Shown: in pieces, positions 27,094 to 41,205 of the stretch | Numbering within the stretch: position 1 is the first letter of the stretch | Layout of the letters: the number at the start of each line of letters is the position of its first letter | Origin: Crotophaga sulcirostris | Lineage: Eukaryota > Chordata > Aves > Cuculiformes > Crotophagidae | NCBI GenBank assembly: GCA_013397455.1 | Contig: VYZB01000120.1 | Span: forward strand, 628,427 to 692,426 | Length of the DNA stretch: 64,000 bases | Direction of reading: 5' to 3' | Notes under the pieces: model-generated | Told to the model about the DNA's origin: nothing | Seen by the model: only the letters and a program-made list of their open reading frames with translations | The model's database searches: none | Made by a program: the position numbers and the translations under genes

Positions 27094-30000
27094 AGGTGCG
27101 GGGATTTTATTTCTCTTGGAAACAACGTGCTCACTGTTGTCCTACTGTTTTCAAATTGCATTAGTTTACTTGCTTGATTTAAGACTTTTAATTGAATTCT
27201 AAATGACTATGCAGGTTACTTGATGCTCTTACTTCTGACTTCTCTAGTCCTTCTCTCTAGCTCTGTGTTGTCTTTTCCTCTGCAACCTCTCTTTCCCTCA
27301 AGGCAGGTGATTTAGAAACATTTTCACCAATGCATACTGATTGCTTTGGGTCAGCCTTTCCTGTGTAATATCACAGTGCTAAGAAATGTGCAAGCATATT
27401 CTTCTATTAAAAAAAAACAACAAAACACATAAATAAAAATATACAAAGCATCTCTAAAGATAGGCCTATCCATGTTTGTTCAGATGTTTTATTCACTTCA
27501 TAAGGATTAACAAACATTTTAATCTTGATTACTTAGATCTATGTATGTCTTCTGTAGTCCTCTGATTTTGGCAAAAATGTACTTCTGAGACTCTAGAGGA
27601 TTTTTTTTGATGGATGGCCTTTTTCTCCATATATAGTCCTTGTTTGTTACGTATTAGAAGTTCTTTATTTGCTGTAACTATATTTATTTTACAAATACTT
27701 TCATGGTCTATCAGAGATTTAATGGAGAATAATTTATTAGGGGAAGAGCTGCTATTGTAAGGTTTTTGTGTGGTTCCAGAGTTAAAATCGGAAGTCAGAC
27801 CTCAAGAAGAGCAAATTAGTTTGGAAAGGATTTACAGAAACTCTGACTTTCTGTAACACATCTTCTTTTAGATTCCAAGCTGTTCCTTTCCTCAGTATCA
27901 TGGCACCAGTGTAAAATCTCTTGTTCCTACTGTGAAAAAGGAAACGTTCCAAGTGCCCTCGTTAATGTGCTCATCTATGTTTGTAGAGAAATAATAATCC
28001 TAAATTTGGATTGATGACTCACCGTCGCTTCACTGTATTTGGAAGAAAATTCAATACTGTGTTGTGACTGATGCTTAAAAGAAAACTGGTTTTATTTCAG
28101 ATCTTAAAATGGAGCACTTAATGTTGCTAGTCTCAGTATACAAGTAATTATGTGTAATATGTAATTACTAATCTAAGCCACGGAAGCAAATTTAGTGCTT
28201 TTGGTGTTCTGTTTGAGAGGAAAAGTGGAGAATATACACATAAGAATGTGAGAAGTACAAGCAAAAATAGAATTTGGGCAGCTTTAAAAAGGAAGGTGAC
28301 AGTAGGTGTTGGGGAATGTGAAGTATGCCAGAGATACTCTGAAAGGAAGGAAAGAGGGAGGCACACTGCTCTGGTGAAGCCAAAGTTAATTGCCAGAAGT
28401 GCTCTGCTTGCCTTGTGCTGTTGTTACAAGTCATAAAGTAAGTAAGTATATATAGGTTACTGGCTCTAAGGTAGACTATGCATTAAGAAACTCATTGAAA
28501 CTCTCTCAGCAAAAGCATTTCTTTGCATTTTCTTGTTAAGCAATCTTAAGAAAATAAAGAATCTAAAAAGATTCCAGCAAGAATTAGTTAAAGGTGATAG
28601 TAAGATTCACTACCATAGTATTTACATCCGTTCAGATACTTAAAAATCACTTTCAATCTAGGGCTACAGATATAAAGATGCCACAATTGTAATAAATGTT
28701 CCCTAACTGCATTTCCATACTTTACTTGTTTTAAAATGCAGCGTTACTGAGTTTACTGGATTCGTGGCTTTCATATTGCAAATTCAGCCCCAAGCAGTTG
28801 ATGGTGAAAATTTCAGGAGCAAAGACTGAGGAAACCAGGAAAAGAATTGAAAAGGATAAATAATGATTTTAAGACTATGATTTGTGTAATTTGTAGTTAT
28901 GTAATTGTGTTACATGACTGTATAACTATGTAATTAAAAAGATATTCTTAAATTTTTTTTTAAAGATATTTTCTGCTACGTCTAATTTCTGCTTTTCACC
29001 TGGAGAATTTAGTAGCTAGTTTTATGGGGGATTTCTTTTTTGGGAAACTTTATCTTTATTTCAAGTTGTTGTATCCACAAGGTAATAGAGATGATAGAAA
29101 AGGGAAAATGCATGTTTTATTGGCTTGTCCTGTTTTTGAGAGGATCAAGGGATTCATTTTTCCTATATTTGTCTTTCCCACACCGGCATTTCTATTGAAC
29201 TAAAAAGTACTGATACAGTTTCGTGTTTTGAATTGCTATTAAAATTGAATGTTAATTTTGCAGGCACACAAAATTTGAATATTCAGCGAATTTCGTGCAG
29301 CTTTAAAAGGCAGGTTATCAGGCTGAAGCAAAATATGTATATAAAATTTTGATCAAGTTTAGGAAGCTTTGTGAAGATGAAATTACCTACTATAAGACAT
29401 GTCTCAGAAGCATACTTGTTCTGGAACTGTTAGGACCTGGAACCTTGAAGGGTTAGGCAAAATCTGAGAAAATCTTAGCAGCGAAACAAGTATTTCAGTG
29501 CTATAAGGGACTCTCTCAAGACCAATTACAATTCTTGGAATATCTGTGGTATCTGTAAAAAGTAAGCATTATCAAAATGCTATATCTAGGTACTTAGGTT
29601 ATATTTTATAAGGAGTTTTTCTCCCTAAAAAAATGTGTTCTGGCTCTTTTAAAATGTTTTTAAGAAGGCTGTGTTTGTCAAATACTATTAGTTGATTCCT
29701 GAAGAAGGGTATCTAAATTTAGCTGGATCTGTGTGTTAAAGTGCGTGATGAAGGAACTCTAATCCAGGGTTTTACCTAAAAATAGTACAGTTTGTGGAAC
29801 TGGAGGTAGGAGGGGAAGGTCTGTGTGCGTTTACCAACAGAAGGTGCATTCTGAGACCAGAAAGGGGACAGATGCAAGTGGAACTACAGCTATAATAACG
29901 ACTGAAAGGCTTAAACGAGTACCAGGGGCTAAAATTTTCTGATCTCTTGGGGGATTTAGAAAAAATGTTGTTCTGCATTACATTTATCACTTTTCTAAAA

Positions 30001-31416
30001 ATTCTAATCCATCTTTATAGATGAGTATCCAGAGTCTTATCTGCCCTGACTGTGAGCTGTTATTTTTAAATTAAGTTTGATTTTGCAGTATAAAGTAAAT
30101 GAATGTTTTTGCTATTTATGTATTTATGGCTCAGAGAGGTCTCCACAGTTCTACGTTAGGAGCCTTGTTTGGTACATGAAGTTAAAACTAACAAACCATA
30201 ATGTAAATAATAATCATAAAAACTAAACCTAAATCCATCATATGTTCCATGCGGCAATTTCATTTGAATACCTATCGGGTAGATTTATGGCCTTGCTTTA
30301 AAACGTGTTTTAAGGCTGGCACTGGAAGGAAGAGGTGGGCTGACTGCTTCTCTTAGTGTAGTTGGGAATAAGATGCTGCAAATAGCAGAAAGAAATTATT
30401 GGATCCAGTCTCTTTCTTAGCATATTGTGTTGTATACCTTGTGTTAAACATTCCTATAATATGTATCAAGCTTTCCCTTGAGAATATAGTAGCCTGATTT
30501 TTTTTTTTGTTAGCTTCTTTTATAACTAAATTAGCAAATTGCTATAGTCATCTTAATTATCCTTTATTACTAGTGTATTTCAACTTTCTTGAACACAGTT
30601 GTCCAAAATTCTATGCTGTATATCAGATGCATAAGCATTAGTGAAGAAAACTTACTGCTATTCTTCCTTCTTCCTAAGGAAAGGAAATATATTTTATGTA
30701 ATGTAATTATTATTTGGTATTTTCTATTTCTATAATCAAGGCTTTAAAATCTATGTTTCTTCTCCATTTTCATTGAGTGGCCTCTGTCTATTTCTGTCTT
30801 GTCTCAGAAGGTACTTTTGCAAAATGTACTAAGGAGTGGGATAAGAATTTCTAGGTGGATGGTTTGGGGGAGTTAATATGCTGGTGAACTCAGAGGCTCA
30901 GAATACTTGTCCATTCTAGTTGGCAGAAAGGCAAGATTTTTTGCTTCTGCTGCTTCACTGTTTGGTAGGGATTAAAGAGAAATTTCTTCTTCCCTGGATA
31001 CTGTCTATATTCTAGTAGTGTAAGTACAAAAAAGAGGTACCATGAAATGAGCTGGAGTATGACATTAAGAGTTTGCACCATTTATTTTGAAGTAATGAAC
31101 TTCTAGTGTCTGTACTCTTACCCATTGGTAAGCTTTCCTCTTGTTAATTTAAAGGAACAGAATTAATCTTTTGCGATCACACACAATTGTGTAAATAGCT
31201 TGTGATGGACTAAATAAATCCTTATCAGATGGGACTAAAAATAATATATGTTAAAGAATAATCTAAAGATATTTTTGAGGAACAGCTAGATGTTAGTGGT
31301 GTTTTCAAAACTGTAGATTCTTTCTTCAACAAAAATAATTGAACGAGTCCAATCAACTTAATTGGTTTATTGTTTTAAAAAAAACTTAATACTTTTTGGT
31401 TGTTTTTGTTTTGCAG

Positions 31417-31473
31417 GATACGAAATTATGGATAATAATGGAATATCTGGGTGGGGGCTCTGCCCTTGATCTA
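31417..31473 (+). CDS. STK24: STK24 exon 3: hinge region
   Basis: This short 57-nt exon is phase 0 at both ends and encodes DTKLWIIMEYLGGGSALDL (residues 92-110). It covers the kinase hinge (MEYLGGGS) that lines the ATP pocket. The acceptor is ttttgcag and the donor gtaagta. It lies after the 21 kb intron 2. Because it is short and symmetric, skipping it would keep the frame but delete the hinge and inactivate the kinase. Confidence 0.96.
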
Positions 31474-34400
31474 GTAAGTAAATTATGTATGATTTTTGTT
31501 ATTTTACCTCTTATAATTATTTTCCTATTTTGTAATTCTGGAAACTATAATATGTCATTTGGCTATGATAACGTTTGCTTCCAGTAAAGGAGAAAAAGTA
31601 TCAGTCAATGCCAGGAAAATGTTATTTTCCATGAGGCAAGACTGATTATTTGTATAGATGGAAGGGAGCTAAGCAACATAATATTGGAAGCAGGATATAA
31701 ACATCTTAGAATGCTGATCTTCAGTCAGCCAGAGAGCACTATTAGCTGAAAATAATTTTTTCTGTCTCTTGATTCTGTCTCTACAACTTCTCCTACTGTA
31801 TATATTTTAACATGTCTTCCCCCCCTACAACCAAACAAAAGTTTCCCTGTTTGAAGTCCCACTGAAGTCTAGAGACAGAAACACAATCTATGTCAGTATT
31901 AAAAAATTTATTTAAAATATGTAGGAGGAGCTATGGACTCCTGCAAGGGTAGAGAGGCCTTACAGAGACATCTAGATAAACCAGGGAGCTGGGCAATCAC
32001 CAACTGCATGAAATTTAACAAGAGCAAGTGCTGGGTTCTCCATCTGGGTCAGGGTAATCCTGGTTATATGTACAAACTGGGGGACAAGAGCCTGAAGTGC
32101 CATTCTATGGAAAGAGATCTGGGGATTTGGGGTTGATGACAGGTTGAGTATGAGCCAACAGTGTGCCCTGGCAACCAGAAGGGGCAACCACCATCCTGGG
32201 GTGCATCAAGCACAGCATTGCCAGCCAGTCGAGGGAGGTGGTTGTCCCACTCTACGCTGCAGTGGTGCAGCCCCATCTCGAGTACTGTGTGCAGTTTTGG
32301 GTACTTTAATACACGAAGGACATCAAACTGTTAGAGTGTGTCCAGAGGTGGGTGACCAAGATGGTGGAAGGTCTCTAGGGCAAGACTGATGAGGAGCAAC
32401 TGAGGTCACTTGGTTTGTTCGTCTTGGAGAAGAGAAGGCTGACAGGGGACCTCATCGCAGGCTACAACTTCCCCAAGGGGAGCAGGGCTGCTGATTTCCT
32501 TTTTCTGGTGACCAACAATAGGATGGGAGGAAATGGAATGAAGCTATCTCAGGGGATGTTCAGATTGGATATTAGGCAAAAGTTCTTCACTGAGAGGTCA
32601 CTGGAACAGGCTCCCCAGGGTGGTCATGGCACCTGATTCTATCTGATTCTTCTGCGTTTGCATGTGATTGTAAATTGTAAGTTTGTGAACTGTATTTGTT
32701 CCATTTCTCTTCCGGCAAAGATTTTTTTTTCTTTTTTTTTTTTTAATTCTGCAAGGAGATCTGTTTAATAAAGTGTGATTTTTAGAGATAGGGTTCAGGA
32801 TATTTGAAAGACTAGATTAACTACATCAGTTAGAGTAACTGATAAATGCTTGAGAAAAGATTGAAAGGAATAAGCTCTGTGTACAGAGGTTCTGATGGTG
32901 ACTTCCAGGAGACAGGAGACAGTAGTAAGTGTGGGCTTCCTACAGTTTTGCTGCCACATTCTAATTGTAATTAGCTTTTAGAATCCATTTATACCTTGTT
33001 TCCACATCCTGTTAGAAGGAGTTCTATGGTTGTGTAGAAATTGATAATGTTCAACATAAAGATATGCTAAAAAGTTTGTTTATTGTTGTGATAGCTTTTT
33101 CCTGACAGAAGAGCAATTAGAGACTGGATTTGCTTTTATAAATTAATTATTACTTTCTTCAAAAAGCTATAAAAGAGCAGAAAGTAAACAGATATTATGA
33201 TATTTTCTTGTTGTCTTTTTAATCACTTGTGTGATGACCACATTTGTTCCCTAAGTTTGTTGCCTAGAAATAGTACAAAGTCTTTGGTCACATCCTGAAA
33301 TTGTGCCATGGAACTGAAGTCATCATATAAGTTCATATTAAACGTCTTGTGGGTGCTTCATTTATTGTCAGTTTGCGTTCTCACATGCACATTACGATTC
33401 TCAGCTGAAATCTAGTAGGACAACTGGCACACTTTGTGTTTCTGCACTTGAGGAAGGACTTACTGGGAATCTTAAATTCCATGTTAGAAGTGTATACATG
33501 TCATGTTAGCCTGGTGTTTTCTGTAATGAAATATGCACTGGCTGTTTTGAAAATGACACCTCACAAGAGAAAGTAGATCTAATGCATACAATGTACGTTG
33601 TTGCTCAACTTTGAGGTTTATGGCTGAGGTACAAACGTTAATATTCTCATTTTTAGTATGTTTTCATTAAATTCCTCCTTGCTTAGGTGAGCTACCATTT
33701 GACAAGAGGGGCTTTTCCCTATTGGATGTACTATATCATGTTGCCAAGTCCTGAACTGATGCTCACAGCCTAGCCAGAGCAAAACCTTGAGAGTGTTTAG
33801 TGGATTTTTAGCAAGTGACAATATCATGTATATTATCAAAGCTAAAGAAAAGTAAGAAGGATTGTAAGTAAAGCTACAAAGGCAAAACAAATATGCCAAC
33901 TGCATGACATGAAATTCTACCTCTGTTCCTACCATTTCTGAGGGATGTAATATTTTAATTTTTATCTGAGAATTTTTATCTGAAATGCTTGCTCTTTCAC
34001 AGAGCGAAATTTCAGAGACCTAACTCTTTGATTCTGTTTCAATAACTGCTATTGTGGAGTAAACTAGAATACTGGAATATTTCCAATATTTGTTGTTGTC
34101 CACAAAGTTTCAGTGTCTGTCTTGAAATACTGTTATTGATTAAGAAACCTCTCTGGGTCGTGACCTTTGCTCTGCATCTTTAGAGCTGGTGGCCTACTGG
34201 CTTTTAGAATTTGTATCAGGTGTAGAGAGATCTTCCAAGATCTTATTCCACTGCTGTTTCTTCTTATAAGAATTAAATTACTTGGAAGCTTTAATTTTAA
34301 CAATTTTCAGACTTAGCCCTTCAGTTTTATATGAAAAAGTTAACATCTTTTTTTTAATACGCAATGATCTTGCCAGGCTAGCAGTTTGAGATGTGTTTTA

Positions 34401-34905
34401 GAGAGCTTCACAAAATCTCATGCAGTATATAACAACAGGGTATGTGATAGATGTGGTACCTTATATGCCTTAGTTTCTTGCTCAGATTTTGAGATTTGGA
34501 CCCACATAAGGCCTGTGGATTTGCACGTCTGAGTTCTGTGTAATGTTAATTATCAGATTACATTGTAGATGCTTTTCAAAGGCAGTGTATATATTTACCA
34601 CAAAACAATAACTTAAAACTGTGTCTTTATGGAGCCTTTTACAGACTTTAAAAAGTGTTTTCATTAAAGGAAGTATTTCTTTGCCTGTTGTTCGTAAGGC
34701 CACTTAGTTTAGAACTGTATATTTTTTTAAATGTTCAAGTTTCTGTTGTTACAAAGTCAGCAAATTTGAAGTTTTGAACTGTGACAGAAGGAGTTCCGTA
34801 GTCTTTTTATAGTCAGTGTTTTCTGTTCTCTCTGTTTCTCCTTATATATATGTATGTATGCACACAAACAGACAGATATATAAAAGTACTTCTTGTGTCT
34901 CCTAG
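31474..34905 (+). other. STK24: STK24 intron 3
   Basis: This 3.4-kb intron holds a CR1 fragment at 31928-32634. The rest is AT-rich with no recognisable element. Confidence 0.85.
31928..32634 (+). mobile_element. CR1 LINE fragment
   Basis: This is a sense-orientation CR1 piece with the end of the reverse-transcriptase ORF and part of the 3' region. Recognisable segments include the CCATCCTGGGGTGCATCAAG-like stretch, GCAGTGGTGCAGCCCCATCT, GACCTCATCGCAGGCTACAA and AAGTTCTTCACTGAGAGG. The copy has stops and frameshifts and lacks the 3' tip, so it is dead and 3' truncated or rearranged. Confidence 0.88.
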
Positions 34906-35337
<432 letters not shown>

Positions 35338-38300
35338 TGATCTTCAGAATGTAGCTAATAACTCTGGCTGTGTCTGCACAGGTGTAGTTTTAGATGATAC
35401 CTAGCAACTAAAAGCTATTGGCAAGGAAAGAAGCTTTCCTCATCTGTTTTAAATAGGACTTTGCTTTAGCAGAGTGGTACAGCAGTGTACTGAAATCACA
35501 AAACAAGCACAACATATCCATTGCATTGTGCAGTTGGATCACCATAGAAATGTGATTCCCATTACTTGTCTCCAAACGCTCTCCAGCATGGCACTGGGTG
35601 TCCCCAGTTGCTGGGAAGGAAATTGTGCGTTGAAGCCAGCTCAAGCCCATTACTCTTCTCAAAGTCCATTTTGTTGGTTAACTGGTTTTCATACTTCTAT
35701 TAGGCTGAGCTATATATACACTTCCTTGAGCCCCTCCCTTCCCTTTCCCCCATGCTGGTCCACCTAGCTCAGTAAGACATTGCTCTACTGATTATATTGG
35801 GGAAAGGTATTTGTACAACCCGGTTGTGTATCTGAAACGAAGGTGACCCTCAAGTCCCACTTGTGTTGCGGGTAAGATCAGCTTTCTTTATGATAATTAG
35901 CAGTCATTCCTTAGGTTCTTCTCTGAGCTTGTCTTTCTTGCCCATCTGTGACCCCCTTGTAGGCATTTGTTGGTTGAGCCCATCTCCATGCAATGAGACA
36001 GGTTAGCATGTTTCTTTCTACCCTCATTCACATAAGGAACTTGCCAATACTGACTGGCCTAGGGTCTAGTATTATTTCCCTTCCTATTTGATATCTTTCT
36101 GTAGAGAGACTACTTAAAAATAACTAGCAGAGCTCTGTAGAGTCTCTAGAAGCTTAAATGATTCCAAATTCCCAATTTGAATGTTGAGTAAACCATTATT
36201 TTTGTGGATGGTGGTTTTTGTTTTGTTTGTTCAAGGTGGTTGAGGTTTTTTTGAGGTTTGGCTTCTGGGAATGATCTGCATTTGGACAAAACATGATTCA
36301 GGCCTAAGGTTTTGAATTCTAGCTGTTTCATACTACAACGTCATGTGGACATAAAAAGGTCTTGAGTACTTGATCAGTTCCCTGGAAGGCCAGAGCCCAA
36401 GTTTTGAATGAACTAGAGATACTTAGTTGTGTCTGTGAGCCTTTTGGCACTTTGGGACCAGGCTAAATTGTACAGATAATAGTTTTGCTGTTTTTGCACA
36501 AGAAGCACTTGAGAAGGCCTGTTTACTTTAAGATACTTAGGCTTATGTGAGAACACAGACATCCAAATCTAGCCTCATTTTCTCTCCGTAAGCTGCCTAT
36601 GCTAGAGGTGTGTTAGGCAGGACTGTCCTCTTGGTAGCATAGTCCCAGTGAGGTGCAAGCAATTTCAGTTACATGGTTGCTGTGTTATCCAGTTTATTCT
36701 TTGCCCTATTGAATCCTCTTACTTCCTACACGCTGATTGATTCCCAATAAAAGCTTGAAAGTGCTCTCTAACACTACCTCAGGCACAGTTTGCCTGCTTC
36801 TTTCACACAGCTCCTCTGCTCTTTCCTCATTTACTGTGTGTCTCACACCAACTGTTAAATTGTTTATTGCTCCTTCTTTTTTTAGTTGGATTGATATCTT
36901 TGCTCATGTTGACTGCTGAAATAACCCAACTGTGCAAGCCGAAGCAAAACCTAAGTTATGACATGAAACTACTAACCAGGCTAAAGGAAGGCAGATGTAT
37001 CCTGAGATCTAACATAGCAATAAGTAGCAATAAAACTTAAGGTCTCCTGTTGATTCAGCAGTATTATCGCTTGACTTAATATTATGGGCAGTTGGTGGAT
37101 TTTCTGACCATGACTTACACTGTATTATCAATGGAACTCATGCAAGAACTATTATTCCAGGATATTGATTTCCACCTGAAGCAGTTTCAGGTATTAAGAT
37201 GTAGTTACACCTCTGAAATCAGATATGCTTCTGAGTTAACCATTCTGTCAAACACAGATTGAAAATTGAAAAGGCAAACTTCCAAGGAATTTCCTTATGT
37301 GAAGCACTTATAACTGTTTTAACCAAAAACATTTTATCTTCATTGTCCTTGCATTACTTTATAATATTATAAACATTCACGTTAATGTCCCTTAAGGTTG
37401 TGTAAAAGTAATGAATACTTGACATAAGCTATTGATTTTGAATATAGTCTTTTTTTTTCCCCAAACTTATATTATGTGAATGTGTGTAGCTAATGTCTTT
37501 TATCTTTTGTTAAGGTAGAGAAGCAAGGTTTTCTCATGAATTAAAAATGTCTGCATTTTTGTTCAGGATTTGAAAAGTGCATACATTTTGTGGTTTTTTT
37601 GTTTTAAATATGTGAATATTAACAATGTCAAACCGAGTCCCAATTTATGTTCCCAGTACTGTGCTCTGAAGATTATATGAGGCTTTTTGGACTGCTTAAT
37701 GCATATGTGAGCTGTGTATTCCTCAACTGTTATACAAATTTTTCCCATCCATTCTTGCTTTATTCAGTCCCATTCCCAAACTGGTTTGTCTCTTTAAGAT
37801 ATTCCTATTATTCTTTCTCAGACTGTATATTGCAAGGTATATTTACAAGGTATTCCAACACTTGATTATTTTTTAGACAATAAAGGCAAGGTATGTAATG
37901 TTTGACATAGATAGTAAGTTTTCAACAACTTCTGTCAGACTTTTGTAAATAATAATTCAACTGATGTATTTGAGAACATAAGATTTCCAGATGGCTTGTG
38001 CAAGAGAGTAAGTTAACTATAACATTTGCATTTTAATGTGGTCAGTATCTAATCTGAGAGGTGGACTTGATAGCAAAAATTTCAGCTTTTTTTTTTATTC
38101 TCCCTTGTGGTTTATTTTTGAAGTCCAAGTAATCCATGGGGGTGATAAAATCTAGCTGTTAAACTATCGTCTGTGGGGAAAAATAGTTAAAGCAAAACTA
38201 TTATCATTATATTAAAGCTACCACACTAAAAAAAAAAATTCCTTTTTTATTTATCTCTTCCTATACCATTTATTTCCTTCTCTCCAAACTATTTGGTTTT

Positions 38301-39070
38301 GATATAATGCCCTTGTAGGCTCTTTCCCTTCTATCTGATTTCTGTTGTTTGGGCAATAGTTTTTATTTTTCCCTCCTGTTTTGATTAATTTCTTCATCTG
38401 AAAGTCAACATCTTTTCCTATCTGCTTCAGTTTTCCCATATCTAGTTCTCTGCCCCTTATCCTATATAACTCATAGTAGGTAAGTAAATATTTAAATTTT
38501 TTTTCTCTCGCACAATCTGTTTTCTTGGACTTACAAGAGCTTCAAAGTCAGACTAAATTTTACTCATTAGAATGGAAGAGGAAAAGCATTACTGCACTAA
38601 ATAGTAGTTACCAGTGACTTACTGCCCAGTTCATCTGAACTGGGAAGAATAATTTTTCTTCAAGAGTTGAATCTTCAAAACTCATAACGTGATTGAAACT
38701 TAGTGATGATATAGTGTCGTCAGTTCTTAAGGTCATGCTTCCCTCTCCCCATCTGGGGGCCTTGATTTGTGCTTGGTCTGGCATTTTGCTGCCACACATA
38801 AATGTGTACTAGATATACCTGGCTGGATACACACGCAGTCAGTACTCAAATCCCTGTTTAGAGATCCTTTTGTATCTGTGAAAGGGGAGGTCACAATTCT
38901 AGATGTTTTGTTCTTGGTGCTTCCAACAGGAATGGGCTTCCAAAACCCATCTTGGACTTTGAAGAGTTCAATGGGCGGCTGTGGTTTGTTGGACTTATCT
39001 GTTTAATTTTTGTGGAGGAAGGTCACTAGCAGTAGGAAGTTATAAATATACAAGCGAAAAAAATATTTAT

Positions 39071-39108
39071 ATATCTGCATACACATATATATGTGTGTAT
39101 GCAGATAT
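39071..39108. repeat. Perfect 15-bp inverted repeat with 8-nt spacer
   Basis: The arms ATATCTGCATACACA (39071-39085) and TGTGTATGCAGATAT (39094-39108) are exact reverse complements around TATATATG. The repeat lies in a CA/TG and TA microsatellite-like region (about 39062-39142) and could extrude as a cruciform. Confidence 0.85.
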
Positions 39109-40116
39109 CAATGCACACATACACATATAAATCTGATTTCTATGCTTATATACACACATACTCCATCTGTGACTGAAAGTCTGTCAGAAGATCTGTCCAT
39201 TTATATGGCTTTCACACATTCCTCTTGAAACTGAAAATCAGAATAAATTGGAAATAATAATGCTAAATTGTTAACAGGAAGACATATCTTCACAGGTGGC
39301 ACTTTTCTTTCATAACTAAGAAGCTCTCCTGCTAGAAGGAAGTTACAGTTATACTCAGCCTTGAGGAAAGCTTGGCTGATAATGCTGTTATTAAAAGAAA
39401 TGGAACTTGGAGCTCATATATAATCCCTTGTGTTCAGCGTAAGATGGCACTTCTGCAACAAGGGTTAACAAAGCATCATTTCATAAATGTGATGGTATGC
39501 AAATTGGATCAGACTTTTTTTCCTGTGCTTATCTTGCAAAATTAAGTACCTAAGCTGTTGACAGTAGAAAACTGTCTGAGTTAGTCAGAGATAACCTAAC
39601 ACATCAGCTGAGCAGAGACAGATGGATTGGAGGGGCACTGAGTAAGGAGAACAGTGATAAATGAAATCTCTACTCTATCCAGTACCTGGAAATAGATCTG
39701 TTTACAGCATAGCAAAGTTTCAGATGCTCTGTTTGGGAGTAAAACCAGACAGTCACTTTAAATCTTTCCTGTTTTCCTGAGAATGAGTCTTGTTTAGCTT
39801 TCACTTCAAAGGAAACAGAATTGACATCTTGTCCTTTGGAACAGATGTTTCTGTGAGATTTTTTTTCATTTCACCTTTCTTTCTGAGGAGTTCATTCATC
39901 CATTCTTTTGACTTTTAGGTCTGCTATTTTGGCAGAACATTGGCAATTATGATGCATTACTTCACTTCAGGCAGATTTGGCAATAGGATTTGAACCCAGG
40001 GAGGCAATATTCCCTAGAAAGAGCAGCACATTTCAATGATGAAAACCTATGAAACAAATATATTTAATCTTCCTCAAAAAAACAATATGCATATTGTGGC
40101 ATCCCTTAACAATGTG

Positions 40117-40156
40117 AATCCAACCCATTTGAATTTAATCCAACCCAGTGAATTTA
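40117..40156. repeat. 20-bp tandem direct repeat
   Basis: Two adjacent units start AATCCAACCCA and end in GAATTT or GAATTTA. This is a short local duplication. Confidence 0.6.
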
Positions 40157-40551
40157 AATGGTAGCAAATCTAGCACTAGTCTCTGCTGCATTACTTGATT
40201 TATCCCTCCAAATTGGCAGTGAACCTTTGGGTCTGCATTTTGCATGGGCATGCCTTAGAGAAGTTTGATTTAGATTAGGCCTTCTTGGCCTTCAAGACGT
40301 GGCTCACAGGAAAAGGTCTACAAAGCAGATCAGGTAGAATAATGCTGTCAGTATTTTGGAAGCTACTTGGACCAAATACTTAACTGGTTGAAATGTTGGA
40401 TTGAAAAAACTGAATAATGCTGTTCTAGACTGCATTTCTCTAGTGTGTGAACAAGAGTGATACATAAGATAGTGTTAAACCACAGGAAGATTCTATTCTA
40501 ATGTATTAAATTTCTGATGGTTTTACTAGCTGATGCTTGTTGAGGAAGAGT

Positions 40552-40593
40552 TGCATGTTATAACATTTATTATTTATGCATGTTATAACATTT
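40552..40593. repeat. 17-bp direct repeat, itself partly palindromic
   Basis: TGCATGTTATAACATTT occurs exactly twice, at 40552-40568 and 40577-40593. Each copy contains the palindrome ATGTTATAACAT. Confidence 0.8.
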
Positions 40594-40963
40594 TACTTCA
40601 TGTCAATATTTGAGTTTTGCCCCATGTTTAACATAGCGTATTTGAATTTGATGGATAAAATGGTAGTTTATAACAACTCTACCATTACTGTTTAAAAATA
40701 TTTGTGTTTCATGATCAGTTATAACTGCTGATGTAATAGTATTGATTTCAAAATTTTTCAGATTCTAATGAATAGAACTGCATTATGCTATACAGTATAT
40801 CTGTGTACTTTATTTTATGTGGTTAACCCCATAAACCAGACCATGTTAACAGGAACAATTTACATATGAAATGATTTACAGTAAAAGTTTAAAATCTACC
40901 TTTACAAGCGACACTGTTCCTTCTCTTTCTCCTATGTAATCTCAAAAGCATTGTTTCTTACAG

Positions 40964-41149
40964 GCAGATATCTGGTCATTAGGCATAACAGCCATAGAAC
41001 TTGCAAAAGGAGAACCCCCTCATTCAGAACTACATCCAATGAAGGTTTTGTTCCTCATTCCTAAGAACAATCCACCAACGCTGGAAGGAAACTTCAGTAA
41101 ATCCCTCAAAGAATTTGTTGAAGCCTGCTTAAACAAGGACCCGAGCTTT
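40964..41149 (+). CDS. STK24: STK24 exon 6: C-lobe
   Basis: This exon is 186 nt, phase 0 at both ends, and gives 62 residues (200-261) from [20 protein letters not shown] to [10 protein letters not shown]. It holds the conserved alpha-F aspartate of ADIWSLG and the [11 protein letters not shown] substrate-lobe segment typical of GCKIII kinases. The acceptor is ttcttacag and the donor gtgagt. A mariner element starts only 56 nt after the donor. Confidence 0.97.
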
Positions 41150-41205
41150 GTGAGTTTTATCTGTTTGTCAGTGTATAGTGGAGAACTTGACTGGTTTACA
41201 TGAAT

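Larger units (their letters stand above)
10361..31416 (+). other. STK24: STK24 intron 2 (21 kb)
   Basis: This is a large AT-rich intron. It holds one CR1 fragment at 24377-24590, AT microsatellite tracts near 14.15 and 15.0 kb, a 22-T run at 21724-21745, a GC-richer block at about 21780-22200 with a splice-flanked segment, and a possible decayed coding relic on the - strand at 26193-26723. Large parts (10.4-14.1, 15.1-21.7, 22.3-24.3 and 27.1-31.4 kb) show nothing that I can name. Confidence 0.85.
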
